Shown here in pieces: positions 20,801-30,341 of a stretch of DNA of 64,000 bases. The DNA lies in assembly GCA_963377175.1 (NCBI GenBank), contig CAUJNA010000843.1, forward strand, positions 1 to 64,000, written 5' to 3'. Origin of the DNA: Effrenium voratum (Eukaryota; Sar; Dinophyceae; Suessiales; Symbiodiniaceae). Under the pieces are notes generated by a model, which worked only from the letters and a program-made list of their open reading frames with translations, made no database searches and had not been told where the DNA came from. A program made the position numbers and the translations under genes. Numbering within the stretch: position 1 is the first letter of the stretch; the number at the start of each line of letters is the position of its first letter.

Positions 20801-23033
20801 TCTCCACCGCTTCCTGAGTCGGCCTCGTATCCAGGTTCAGCTCCGCTCTCACCGTGGACATTCGGTAGCTGCTCTGCTGATCCAGCTTCGACAGAGCCGC
20901 AGCGAACTTGTCCAGGGCCGACACCAACAACGTGGCATCCGGCAACGCCACTCCCAGCTCCAGCGCCCGTTTCCTCCAGTGCCTCCACGACCTCAGCTGC
21001 TTAGCTACCTCCGAAGCGTTCCCGCCCTTGGTGTCCAGCAGCGCGTTCAGGATCTGCTGCCTTTCAGAGGCTCCTCCTGGCTGGTACAAGATGTACAGGC
21101 GATAGATGATGTTCACCATGCTCAACTGCCTGTTGGCCACCAGCTCCTTCTTTACGCTCTCCGGGAGCGCCTTGAGGACCATGGCCACCCCTCTCTGCTC
21201 AGTGCGAGGCAAGTCCATGCAGACCAGCGGCAGCTCCGGCTTGATGCGCAGTCTCTGCAACGGGCTCGCCACCAACCACTCCGCGTAGGCCTCCTTCGCA
21301 CTAGCGCACACCTCCTCCCACCACATCGCGCTGTAGGTCGAAATGTCCTTCATGTAGTGGTCGATCGTGGCCATCCAGTCCCCAAAGGTCAGCGGGCTTC
21401 CGTCGCCCACCAGCTCCGGCAGATCCGTAGCCCGTCCAGTCTCGTTGGGCATCTCCTTGACCTCCGGCCGACTCTTTGGCTTCTGCTGTAGCAGGGGCGC
21501 CACTGGAATTGCTGGCTTCCCTTCCTCGGGTTTCCGTGCCTCACCACCGTCCTTGGAAGTCGACCTCGACCTTGTCCACCTCGGTCTGCTTGCCGCCGGC
21601 TTCTCCTCCCTTGACGTGGACCTCGAGCGCCCCCATGCCGGCTTGTAACTCACCCCGTCCATGACCCAACCGTTTTCTGGGTTTGGCCATTCATGATCAT
21701 AAGGGGGTGGATCCTGCGGCACCCTGGTGCCACCCGGCGTCATCTCCAGCTTTTGCCTCTTGGATCGAATTCCCGGAGGCGGTGGTGGGGGGGTTTCCGG
21801 CCTCGGTGGCTGCGGCTCCTCCTCTTGCTGCGGCGTGTGAAATTGCTGAGGCCGTTGTTCCAGCACCGTGATCTGGTCCGTCAAGAGCTCCACATGCTTC
21901 TCAGCCTGCCGCGCCCGTGATTCCCACAGCTCCGCCATCCTCCGGTTCTGCTCGGCCTCCGCTTCCACCACAATCTTCTCCAGCTCCAGTCGCTCCACCT
22001 TATGTCGCAGCTCATTCCGTTGCCGCAACGCCTCAGCCAGGTTCATATTGACCGCACCGTACTCCTCGATCATCACCCTGCTGAGTTCCCCCTCCAGACG
22101 GTCCTCAGGTGTGGCTGGCCTTCCCTTGTCTCCTGCGCTTCCGGCGCCATCCCAATCCTCTCCGCCTCCACCTGAAGGCCCCTTGTTCCGCCCGCCCTCC
22201 TCCGGCGGACCCTCTCCTCCGATCCGTCTCAGATCCCTCTTGACCGCCTGCAAGGCCAACTCCCTTTTCTCATCCGCCAACCGCTCCTCCGGCGACATGA
22301 AGGCCCTGGCCCGATTCCTCTTCGCGGCTGCTTCTCCCTCCGCAGCCTTCAAAGGTGTCCTGACCGGCTCCTCCTCATCACCTGACTCCGGGACCGGTGG
22401 CAGTCCTTCCGGCCTCGCTTCACGAAGCCTCACCTCCTCCTGCACCCTCTTGGACCAAAAGGGATTTACCTCCGCTCCTGCCTTCGGGCCATCACCGGCC
22501 CTTTCCATAGAGCCCGCTCTCCTAGATGCCGAAGGGCTCGACCTCGTGGTACTCCCTGGCTTCGCAGATGCCATAGAGCTCTGCGCTGAAGCGCTCCTTT
22601 GCCTAGAGGCCGTAGAGCTCGATTCTCTCTCCACCAAAGGCTCATCATCCATGCCCGGCCTGAGGGCCCTCGGTGACGTCTCCCTCGTCCTCGATGAGCT
22701 CCTCGCCGATCTTGCCGTTGATGCCTCCCTGGTGGATGCACGGCCATCTGCCGAGTGAACCTCCAGGGCGTCATCACCCTCCATCGGCTCACCCATCTCA
22801 GGATCTTCTCCCTCGTCCGCCACCAGCTCGCCCCCGGCCAGTGCCCGGCTCTCCTCGACTTCCCCGCCAGGGCTTACCTGGCCGGACCGTCGCCGCCTCA
22901 TCACCTCCATGTGCGCGAGCGGCTTGGGCTCATAACCTGCAAACCTCCGGGGCGACTTTTCTCCTTCAAAGCATAAAAAGGTCTGCGGGAATCGGTTCAT
23001 CCGCATGGTCAACGTGTGAAGTGCACATCTCAT
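14829..23033 (-). CDS. Copia Gag-Pol polyprotein with methyltransferase-like insert
   Basis: One frame of 2734 codons. The order is: a low-complexity charged Gag region; a CCCH finger (about 803-820) and a CCHC zinc knuckle (C-W-N-C-G...H...C, about 835-850); an aspartic protease with L-L-D-G-G-A-T (D952); then a region with L-H-L-F-A-G-K (from 1143) and G-G-P-P-C-R-T-Y-S (C1201) resembling motifs I and IV of cytosine-5 methyltransferases. Next come an HHCC-type integrase zinc module (about 1400-1417) and the integrase core D1438, D1593, E1629 (DD35E). Reverse transcriptase follows with S-L-D-I-R-T-A-F-L-N and Y-V-D-D (2098-2101), then RNase H (V-Y-A-D-A-G, about 2280) and a C-terminal extension of about 300 residues with one hydrophobic segment (near 2505-2521). 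The first Met lies in the LTR, so the mRNA probably starts translation later, at M42 or M45. No stop or frameshift is visible. It makes all proteins for reverse transcription and integration. Confidence 0.95.
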   Translation of the reverse strand: MRCALHTLTMRMNRFPQTFLCFEGEKSPRRFAGYEPKPLAHMEVMRRRRSGQVSPGGEVEESRALAGGELVADEGEDPEMGEPMEGDDALEVHSADGRASTREASTARSARSSSRTRETSPRALRPGMDDEPLVERESSSTASRQRSASAQSSMASAKPGSTTRSSPSASRRAGSMERAGDGPKAGAEVNPFWSKRVQEEVRLREARPEGLPPVPESGDEEEPVRTPLKAAEGEAAAKRNRARAFMSPEERLADEKRELALQAVKRDLRRIGGEGPPEEGGRNKGPSGGGGEDWDGAGSAGDKGRPATPEDRLEGELSRVMIEEYGAVNMNLAEALRQRNELRHKVERLELEKIVVEAEAEQNRRMAELWESRARQAEKHVELLTDQITVLEQRPQQFHTPQQEEEPQPPRPETPPPPPPGIRSKRQKLEMTPGGTRVPQDPPPYDHEWPNPENGWVMDGVSYKPAWGRSRSTSREEKPAASRPRWTRSRSTSKDGGEARKPEEGKPAIPVAPLLQQKPKSRPEVKEMPNETGRATDLPELVGDGSPLTFGDWMATIDHYMKDISTYSAMWWEEVCASAKEAYAEWLVASPLQRLRIKPELPLVCMDLPRTEQRGVAMVLKALPESVKKELVANRQLSMVNIIYRLYILYQPGGASERQQILNALLDTKGGNASEVAKQLRSWRHWRKRALELGVALPDATLLVSALDKFAAALSKLDQQSSYRMSTVRAELNLDTRPTQEAVESFAEYLQAESETAELAKGGKETAPKVKAMGGAGKEEAGPWKPSSGGGTPGKPRVVDLSRACKWYATDAGCRFGKNCKFAHVWDSLDRQKERCWNCGSLEHRKAECPRPGPQGGPGGGQAAAGGGEGAKRRAGTPPGNKGAVRKAAGGKSHAAEPVVEEEMEEVVVEETGGKDKLMAEATQLLKSLRMKKLKAAKLSKIGECQSWGLLDGGATHALRQARKGETGEDRMVELADGREVAMQMTEGHTLICKEATQVIVPLGALYLLGYRIRWEEGICCIEHASRGPLPVRMRQFCPEVPTEVALRLVEELEEFNKGLLRRAATAATKSMRKPDVKKGLCGRVAEAWKKGEMEKVKGEFEQLFPEVPVALLERALGTGEGRGIAWNRAARRRHAKATGLILHLFAGKSAKKFNYGQWDREIIAVDILSGQDLLEEDTFGYLAGLAAEGRTEGVMGGPPCRTYSYCRHFEPGPYPVRGRGEERFGYEELSGVEAKKVEGDSVLMLRMWILAVLANGGRELVGRKAWMVKEHPEDPRSFVSEEEWERAKARGGEPPSIWDWPEVAAMEEVLGLIRVKFDQGAMGHIKRKPTMLLTSIKDLRQLDGMRGPGVGGAGNRESSSWAEWAPGLVAALDEAIKREVVAAARMAKASAEEMWKSHVENGHTPFRRDCRACIQGGLRGRSHRKRSHPALATLAIDVTGPFKTSKEGHRYLLVGSYVTAVAENMAKEDEVEKEAREEGEDPSEDPFEEMFDEEGALRIEGEDREVRVEGEERGAVRVEGEERGAVRVEGEEDERREEEHPAPGGLEGMVTRTIMLVEPLKTRRAAEVIAATQSMVAKLRWWGFEVTRLHSDRGRELVSTALRRWAVSHGLYKTLSSPDEPQANGRAEAAVGWVKRKARALLLAAGANANLWHGAALQAVEIRNRKIMREMGSPQLQLPVFGQKVVVKKRRWKREAWEAITQNATYVGPCPDMTFGLRVMDQGGSIYTVSQVVPEPRDQKVDIPVVGELWTRRRRLRGKQRDEEAGGAEEEPRIGKVEGSEEQVEVSLDPEWVGVGKDWIEAMAKRQVVWSREKDRCLELVMDDLEMGGTGEEWAEVLGRLDIQQSCTEEEMVEVTREERPKAGLRAMDVVAEEEMFLQTKIIGLEQVRREMELWVPTMKKEVGALLEKTAIREVREEEVDRWEREGEAVQRAPGKAVFTRKSGDGRRKCRAVVCGNQIQEEVEGGADVYASGVEAGTVRALLRKAAAMRWSVGSLDIRTAFLNAPRRSSHRVVVRPPRILIDAKVVEPGVMWEVTKALYGLRASPADWGAHRDDTLRRWKVDIGGGQVLVLQQAFADENLWKIRLGKTTVGFICCYVDDMMIIGEQSIVEVMAGHIKKEWDATDLEWANTEKALKFCGVEVMVKPGGGGEILVGQEDYIKDVINRYGSEVKEKLIPVPKEIEKDGEDEEQDTEMVRRAQTLSGELLWATRTRPDISYGVNRISQLIARQARRAYDMGIYLLGFLKKTMEWKLEFGAAAEGHGENGEYVYERGMNTVEVYADAGFGPDGGRSQQGVIVCYGGCPIHWTSTRQPFVARSTAEAELLAAMEGVLQGEAWAEIIADLEDRKVASVWDRAGIDRDQLKSLKLVMMQDNAAAVTLLQGPGGSWRTRPLKIRARSARERFENGFWALQHLPGETMLADIGTKALGSSRLRALAEMMGMKMGENDAIPEKDEDLVKVGEGNAAKVRAVHSIEHERGLKVLTGITCIMLADAADMEDEEASREELLFWTALLVAVVAAWEALKWSARRAVGAVRNLQKGEDCGSMSTTGGGVKVKTMQGGKERARQRLLEKRADRESSEEGQERSTEGGGRPGSSSYAGWKVGGGDVRQPGLAPEKSSAAEWKVSLDEDETVVWEDVKKIFPGIVKEPVGTEDRWLEKGGYYIKMHCRRRVTEFDPRRGHMPREKIGPERITVMRTSGPVFVLGGDYTVGSRSGLREFVGFTIFKKLEVGS
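22921..22937 (-). other. Primer-binding site, initiator tRNA-Met half-molecule type
   Basis: Immediately inside the 5' LTR the coding strand reads GGTTATGAGCCCAAGCC. This is complementary to the anticodon stem-loop (GGGCTCATAACC) of plant/protist-type initiator tRNA-Met. Priming from an internal tRNA fragment is the known mechanism of Drosophila copia, whose site reads GGTTATGGGCCC. Confidence 0.8.
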
Positions 23034-23036
23034 GCA
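22938..23036 (-). repeat. 5' LTR of the copia element
   Basis: 99 bp, identical to the other LTR. It contains in-frame ATG codons of the long open frame. The transcription start must lie within this short repeat. Confidence 0.95.
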
Positions 23037-23041
23037 CGGGG

Positions 23042-23502
23042 CTTCATCAACCCGCCGCGCGCAGGAGGCCCACTCGGCAGGCCATTGCGTCTTTGGCGAT
23101 GAGGGCGGCCTCTACGGGATGGATCACGTGGATCGCAAAGATGCCATAGAGCGCATCAAGTCAGTGGTCAGATTCTGGGACAAAGTGTTCGTGGTTCAGG
23201 GTCTTCAAGTAGCCAGAGATGGCAATTACCCAGTGCGATTTGCACTTGTGGGCACTCCTCAGGATGTTTTCCATGCTCAGGAGGGGCTCGCGCGTCGAGG
23301 AATCTATCTTTGGCATCACTACAGCATGGATGTCATAGGACTTAGTGAGCCCTTGCGGGCACAGTTTTTTGATTCCGTGTATCTCTCACGGCCTGTCGTG
23401 ATTCCAAGCTCTGTTGGAGGGCAGTTTCTGCGCCTTGAAAACGAAGAAATTAGCAGGCTGCCAGATGTCATGCTAGCCCTTGGCCGGCTGGTGCAATATT
23501 AA
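23042..23502 (+). pseudogene. KH-domain host gene, 3' coding part
   Basis: It continues the frame of the KH exon after removing the copia insertion: the glycine codon at the junction is rebuilt from the target duplication and A-S-S-T-R-R follows directly. It encodes about 150 residues ending D-V-M-L-A-L-G-R-L-V-Q-Y and TAA at 23500-23502. Good codon use and absence of stops over 460 nt support real coding. Apart from the N-terminal KH domain this part matches no family I recognise. A segment F-W-D-K-V-F-V-V-Q...V-R-F-A-L-V-G looks like an alternating strand/helix fold, possibly a second, degenerate RNA-binding module (inference). With the retroelement in place this half cannot be joined to the KH half except by unusual splicing. 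Confidence 0.65.
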
Positions 23503-24057
23503 CGCACGCCACCGCGCGGATGGAAGACTTCAGCTATGGCTGGAAAAAATGCCCGTGGTGGGAAGTCGGTGGAAGAGCCTTTGTGTCCCATGGTCTTTTG
23601 GGGTCAAAGGCCCTCTCATATGTAAGATCCTGGGAACTGTGGTCTCCAAGGCTATTTCCGTTGTCTGCTAAACTGTTTATTATGTTGGTATATGTTTATA
23701 TCCCAATCGCCAAGGCTGTATCATAGCCATATGTTTTTGGACTAAAAAAGGGAAATCATCAGAACATATCCGTTTTCCACCTACCCCAGATGTGGGCCAA
23801 GGTGAACGGCTCATGTTTTCCGAAAGGACGCCCATGGGCACGCGCATCCCAGGTGAATCCTCAGAGTGGCAGACTTCTCGCCTGGAGGACCGACCCATTG
23901 GTACTCCTTTCGACCGATTCGTTGTATTTTTTGTGTTGTCACCCCCCGGCAGGGACACCCTGAGAGTAACTAGGTAATAATCGGTTACGTGGAGTCGTTC
24001 CCAATTTTCGTCCAACATGAGCGCTACCGCAAACCGATTGTTGCTAAGAATCATCCA

Positions 24058-24137
24058 TACTGTGGATGGACGAAATCCTGCACCACCTAAGAAACCCTGG
24101 AATGCTGTGATTCCCCCATAAATTCCAACAATGGTCT
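24058..24137. repeat. MITE-like repeat family A, one arm
   Basis: Starts TACTGTGGATGGACGAAATC and continues with CTGCACCACCTAAGAA like the full copies. The inverted right end is absent, so the copy is truncated. Confidence 0.7.
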
Positions 24138-24202
24138 CAACCATTCTTTCAGAAATCGTGGCGCGATGTCTGGAATTTTCAACCGTCAGTAGCTCCAACA
24201 CG

Positions 24203-24276
24203 CGCAGGACTACATCAAGACCCGCACCCAGCCTGGGGCGCGCCGTGCCGCATACCCGGAGCCCGCAGCCCAGGGA
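24203..24276 (+). CDS. Candidate host exon
   Basis: After ACGCGCAG the sequence reads openly as Q/D-Y-I-K-T-R-T-Q-P-G-A-R-R-A-A-Y-P-E-P-A-A-Q-G in a GC-rich island, ending near CCCAG/GGATAG. Strong third-position GC and acceptor-like sequence suggest an exon. There is no homologue and no neighbouring exon to support it. Confidence 0.2.
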
Positions 24277-26583
24277 TAGAGCCAACGGGCTGAGGCGGAG
24301 GGGCGTTGATGACACGTTTGGCCAAGTTGCCTTGGCTCCCAGCCATCCGGTTCCTTAGCTTTTTTGATCTTGTTAGCTGGTTTAGTGGTAGTTTCCATTT
24401 AACCCACTAAAAGTCAAACTTGTAGCAGGGGATCTGAGGTCCCATAAAGAGAGGGGCACATGAAAATTAGCCAATAATTAGATGAAAGGACGGGGGAACA
24501 TGAATGGATGACCAATTCTCCTTTTCATGATCCATGGTCTTGGGACTCGCGAATGAGGAGAGCCATCATATGAAAGCAGAAAGGTTCCCAAGAAGCATAT
24601 CCTGTTCACCCATGCACTCTCCGCTCTCTTTATCATTGACAGCGGAGACGCTGAATGGTTAGAGGCGGGAAGAAGCTTAGACAGTTAGCCCTCCTCCCTT
24701 TTCTACGTTTGACGTTTTGGGATAGCGAAGAGACTCCAGAATACGATTGCGTGTCTAATGTAAAATGAAATGCAAGGGAATGGACAGATATTTCTCACTC
24801 ATTCCCTCACTCCATCCTGTCCTTGCGGTAATTCTTGATGAGATACAAGATAGAAAGGAAGGCTCACACGCCATTCTTTCGTGGAGTGATGTTTAAAGAC
24901 TTGTTCAAAGCGGAGCCGCAGATGACTCAAAATAAATGCACGTGGGTGTCATGTTTAACTGGGGACCCTCTGCTAAACATCATGCAGCTTGGGATTTGTG
25001 TCCACCAGCCACGTAGGACGGGTTCCTCGTTTTACAACATATTGCGTTCTCAAACAGCTTGCCGTCGCAAGAGCTGGCGTTCGAGGCAAGGGACGTTTAT
25101 GGAGGCGAGGAACGGCGGCTTGCTGAGGACGGCTGTCTCATGCCATGGGGTCTGGGGGTTGACCACGAGGTCCATGGGATGACCAGCACCGAAAATGATG
25201 ACTCTCACAAACTGAAGAAGTTGCAAACAAGCCCTGAAAGGGGCTGTCCCGGTCGCCTTTATTCTTCACTCCGTGAGTGCCTGGACTTTATGCACTTTTT
25301 GGGAAGACATGTTTTTGCTGTAACTATGCAGTTAGTTGTTGTTGTTTCAATCCTCACAGGGAGTGAACTTCCAATTTAATCTCTTCTTTTCCAGTTAACT
25401 GATATCATGGTGTGGGTATGTGTCAAATAAGGGGGACCCCATATTAGACACCCCAAAAAATGTGTTGTTCTCTTAGATTTCCCTTTAAACCAAGGTGAAA
25501 CCAAGGGTTCCATGCAGCATGACACTCTGCAGGAGTGCAGTGAGCAATGTGTTTATCGAAAAGGCTGCATTGCTTCTTCTGTGAACTGTCTGGGGGGACG
25601 CCCTTGTGGCCAGCAACCAGACGGACTCCAGTTTTGTTTTTGAGGGCACCCTTGCCATGCTTTTCTTGGGAGGGTGCCCCTTGGGTTGATTGATGGGAAA
25701 CCAAAACGGCAAATCCATCGAGGTCCAGCTCCCTTTGAAACAAACCCAGTTGCCAGCCATGCCCAAGGAAGTGCGTGACGAGTGCGCGGAACGTCAATTT
25801 CTGCTGAGATCCGATCCCTGCTATTTCGGGTAAATCCTCTTGGCCGGGTTTAAGGGATAGATCACAAAAGGACCAGGGGACCATCTACCCACAAAGCAGA
25901 AAGGAGCTGTGTCCATTGTGGGTGCTTTGTGGATCTGAAACATTGCAACTCGTTTACCTCAGAGCAAAACCAGCTAAAAGTGGTATAGTCGATTTGTGCA
26001 TGCCAAGCGTGTTCCAACAAAAATGCTCAACCTGAAATGTGAACCTCGTGTTTCCAGGTTCTCTGGACACGTGAGCCGATTCGTTTGCGTTTCTCGGCTT
26101 GCAGGACAGTCGAGGCCTGAGGCACAGTCAACGCCAAAGTGCAAGACTGGGATGAGGGTCCGACTGCATTGAGACTTGCGCGTTGCAATGTCTAAATGAG
26201 CTGGCCGTGCCTGCTCAAATTAGATTAGGACCGAAATGCACAGGCGCCAGCTTGGCCGTCAGAAGATTGGTGGGAGTTGTCTCGCACGTGACCTTTTACC
26301 TCGTCACCTTGTCGCGCATTCCCCTAAGAACTACCAAAACACAGAAGCTTGGCACTTTTGCTGCCCTTCCAGCGAGTGTATCGGTCAATCGGTCAATCTT
26401 GAGGCCCGGTGCATATCTTCCATGCTGGCGGTCATTTGCTTAAGGCGGTTTGCGATTTCATGGCTGCAACAAAAGCAGGCCACATCCCGCGAACTCCCGA
26501 CAAGTCGACGTCGGTTTGGGGACAATGTTCATGACTGATTGGAGCCTTCGGCACGTCCACGGGGTCGAACTCCGGAAGTTTGA

Positions 26584-26606
26584 TGCAGCTTAAGCAAATG
26601 GAAGTC
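26584..26606. repeat. Family C repeat end fragment
   Basis: AGCTTAAGCAAATGGAAG matches the right terminus of the family C fold-back. Only the end is recognisable. Confidence 0.5.
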
Positions 26607-28082
26607 ATTATGTCGCACCTGGCTGGTGCGAAGACTGGCGCTCCCGCCAAAAATGGGCTGGGGGCGGGGCGGGGATGGGCAGATTTGGGTTGTACCAAGC
26701 CGGAGTTGAACACATGGAGGGAATCAAGCAGCCAAATGTTGCCTTTGGGAATTTCCCTAGTCAAGTGGTAGAGATGAAGCAACCCACCATCATTTCAGGG
26801 ACTGACCACACGGCAGTGACTTCTGGGAAATCACATCTCCCAGAGGGGGGGGGGAAGCTTGATCCAAGCGTAAAGCCCCGAAAGCCTACCAGCGCCCTAA
26901 AACGACAGATCCGGGTCTGTTCTGCTATGAAACCAAAAGGGCTTACGCTCGTGGAAACCGATCGCTTTCGGCGCACAAGTTTCGAAAGAAACCCGCAGCT
27001 TCCGTTGATTTCAGACACCCGAAGCCGATTTCAGACACTTTTGCCCAGCCGCTTCCCCTTCCGCAGGCACCCACCGGGGGAGATCAGCTATCACAGCCTC
27101 TCCGCGTGGTTCAACAAGGTGGGACCGCACGCCGCTTCGCCGCGAAGTGGAAGCGTGCCCGTGAATGGGAGGTGCCCTATACGGTAACCTATCCAGACCA
27201 ACCATTCTTGTTACTTTTGTTGGAGGGGGTGCCGCCTTAAAGTCAACCAAAAAAGGGTGCCACTGTTTTTTAGGGACTTTGGCGAACCATGGGTTGCAAG
27301 CTTTTGCCTATTTGTTTGGAGCAGTTCCCTTTCACATCATCCAACAAGAAACAGGTGCCCTTGTTTCTTCCTGGCCACTAGGCTTCTGAGTTGCTGTTTG
27401 GTTCGACCTTTACCCTCATATTGTTTTGGACACGAGCATTTCGCTGCCAGGTAGGTAGGTAGCAACTTGAGAGGATTACTTTGTCATTTGGATCCATCGC
27501 TCTGAATCCGAAACTCGGGTTACCCTTACAGATCCCCTGAAAGGGTGCGTTTGGGCCAAGCTGGCAACTAACTTTTTGCCAGCTCCACTTTTGCCAGCTG
27601 ACTTCGAGGATGTCCTTGTAAACAGCAGGTGGTTGGTTGTATCCCTCAGATGATTACCTGCCTCGAAACAATCCCAAATCTGGTCCCGGATGGGGAGGGC
27701 GTTGCGTGTGCAACGCACATGTGCGTTGCCAGGAGATGGCGAACTACGTCAAGGCCCGTGCCCGGAGTACGAGGTCGAACAGGGTGTGCATGTTTCGAGG
27801 CTTCCCTTTTCACCTTGGCTGAAAAGGAAGCCAACAGGAGAACCACATTTTTGTTAGGGTTTTTCTGTTGCAAGCCAGACCCAAATGCGGGTGTGCGTGA
27901 TTGTTTGCCTCTGAGGGTACCTTTTTGGGGTTGGTTTAAAGGGACATACAAGTTTTCGGGGTACCCAACTGGGAATGCAGCCGCAGCCCAGATAGGTTCT
28001 GGGATCTTTTTGGGGGACACCACCTGGGCTTATTTTGTGTCCCCTCGAAATCAAATTCCATGAATCAACGCAGCTTTCCCCC

Positions 28083-28225
28083 AGAGCCATAAAACCATCC
28101 TCAGAATACCAAAAGCAAAACCCCATTTTGTATTTGCTGGCCATAAAACCATCCTCAATTTGCTTTTCCCCCAGGCTCGGTTCCTGCTAAACCATCCTCA
28201 GAGCCATAAAACCATCCTCAGAAGC
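28083..28225. repeat. Local direct repeats of CCATAAAACCATCCTCA
   Basis: The phrase CCATAAAACCATCCTCA occurs three times (about 28088, 28141 and 28205), plus a variant TAAACCATCCTCAGA near 28190, separated by short unrelated sequence. It looks like an imperfect local duplication. The separating pieces vary in length and there is no regular spacer pattern. Confidence 0.75.
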
Positions 28226-30244
28226 CCCTGGCTAGTGTTCCTTCTTTTTGTTTTTAGCAAAAGCCAGCACTAGCCAAGGCCTTGTGTCCATCCGCCCCGA
28301 GAGTCCAAAACACGGCAGATGGAAACGAGCTGTGAGGGGGGTCCTTGGGGATATAGGTGTGTCTTCTTTAAAGGGACCTTCCCCCCCCCTCCCCCAAGTG
28401 TTGGTTTTGCCTTTGGTGTCCCTTTTGAAACCACCAAAGATTACCCTCAAGAAAAGACGAGCCGCCGATATGAGAAAACTGGGGCCCCAGTTGTGTGCCC
28501 ACGTCCAACAATTGTTCGAAGTGTTTTCTCCCTATTTGCATTAGAGCCCTGGGAAGCTAGCAGAAGGCTCCTGCCATTTGAAATGAAGATGCCCAGTTTT
28601 TCCAACCAGGTGTTCATGGTGAATCTATCAATGAAAGTATGGCTCTAGCTTTTTTTGAGGGTAACCCCTTTGGTCGTGGTTTCAAAGGACCAAAAGAGCA
28701 GCCACAAGCTTTGGTTTCGGGGGGGGTTAACAGCCTCCGACTCCTTCCGACCAAGGCCTTGTTGACGGAGCGCGACGTGAGGCGGTGGCTGGTGTCGGAT
28801 GACAAGGCGGGTGTTGTGGTGCCGGTTTTGTGAGACCTGAGTTCCACTTCGGACTTGGGTCGCTGTGGGAAGGCCATTTTCGTGGCAAGCAAAGCCTTCG
28901 GACTTAATCTACGGAAGTGAGCAACCCTTTGGTTTGGATTGGTGGTGGTGGTGGTTCGAGGATTTGAAGTATGGGAAACGGCCGCCAAGGCTGGACAAAA
29001 TGGCGGCGTTCCATGTGCGTTTCCCTCCAAAAAGGATTTTGATGTGTTTACCCTCCGTACGGAACCCGAAGAACTATAAATTTCCAATGAATGCTCGTAG
29101 AGGTTTAAGCCGAAAGGAGAAACCAAGTCTCTAGGGCTGTCCCCAGTTGTTTTTGGTGGCAGCTTTTTTTTTTCTCCGTTTCTTTTTTGGGGGTGGGGGG
29201 TCTTCCAAAAGAAGCCTTAGCAAGTTGGACTTGTAAGAGGGGGCCTTGGGGCAAGCATGAATTTGCGCGAACAAAATGGGACCACGGCAACTAGGTGCTT
29301 GGAGTTTTGCAGGGGTCCTATTTGTTGCCAAGTTGTTTTTGTTTATTTTGTGTGATCCAAGTGCGCTTATGGTATGCAGCTCCCAGATGAGCAGCTGACA
29401 ATATCACCACAAAGCGACAAGGGACGACCAACACTCGCAACCCTTGAGCCTGACCATCAAAACCCTGGCAATGTTGCGCAGGTGGGCTTGTTTACTAATG
29501 GAAAGAGATGGAAAATCCAACAATAGAGCTTCGCTTTCCTCTTAAACCAGCCTGCAGAAGGGTGTCGCCTCAAGAAGTAGCCACGCCCATGTCGTTTCAC
29601 AAGGTTTGGGGAACTCCAGGGTGAGTGTCCTTCTGCTTTGCCTTGAAAACCAACCGATTTGATTCCCAACGAAGCAAGGCACACCGCCCAGATCTCTGCA
29701 TCAGGATGTTTGATTCCCCTTGGGCTTTCCAGGGATTCGTCCTCTCTGGGGTGGCCCTTGTTAGACTAATTACAATCCCCGCAACTGCCCACTCCTAGGT
29801 GGCATATGTTGAAAAGCCTGGTTTTCATGGTAAATACCTCCCTTTGTCAGGGGCTAACATTGCTACCCCAAAGGAGAATGCACCCGTGGCAACGGCTTCC
29901 CCAACCTGGTCCCAAGTCCTCAGGTTCCCAGGCGGGGCCCAATCCCCGTGGGAGTTCAGCAAAGGGCCCGGTTGCCCTTTGAAATGCTTTGTGTAAGGTT
30001 CCTTTTAAAATCACCCCACCAAAAAAAAGGCGCCCCTTCTTTTCCAGTGGAAATCCACCGGGTTGGGGATTCGCAAAGCAGGTTCCCCATGTGATCTTCT
30101 TCTCAGACAAGAAGGCCACGCCCACGCTGCTGAAGACGCTCCGAGCCTAGAGCTGCGGTTGTTCGACTCTCACGAGATCGCGCTTCATTTGCGGGTTCTG
30201 TGCAACCCACGAGGAAACCAAAGCGAATTGTGGGGATTTTGCTG

Positions 30245-30341
30245 CTTCCATTTGCTTAAGAGTATTTGTTCATTTTCCCCTGTTGGTTTTAAAGGGAATC
30301 TATCACTACTTTTTTTTCCAGGGGACTTAAGCAAATGGAAG
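30245..30341. repeat. Fold-back repeat family C, best-preserved copy
   Basis: CTTCCATTTGCTTAAG at the left and CTTAAGCAAATGGAAG at the right are perfect inverted repeats. The interior CCCCTGTTGGTTTTAAAGGG...CAGGGGA is partly self-complementary. It serves as the reference for the copies at 5742, 8247 and 26584. Confidence 0.85.

Larger units (their letters stand above)
14641..23036 (-). mobile_element. Full-length Ty1/copia LTR retrotransposon
   Basis: The element is 8396 bp. It is bounded by two 99-bp LTRs that are identical by eye, each TG...CA, and is flanked by the direct repeat CGGGG (14636-14640 and 23037-23041). The coding strand is minus. In element order it has the 5' LTR (22938-23036), a tRNA-iMet primer-binding site (22921-22937), one Gag-Pol frame, a polypurine tract (14740-14750) and the 3' LTR (14641-14739). 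The order integrase, reverse transcriptase, RNase H is diagnostic for Ty1/copia. Identical LTRs mean very recent insertion. It disrupts a KH-domain gene. Confidence 0.96.

Noticed and set aside
26675..27187. 170-residue host frame
   Set aside because: No conserved-looking segment, mixed composition and a poly-G run; probably chance.
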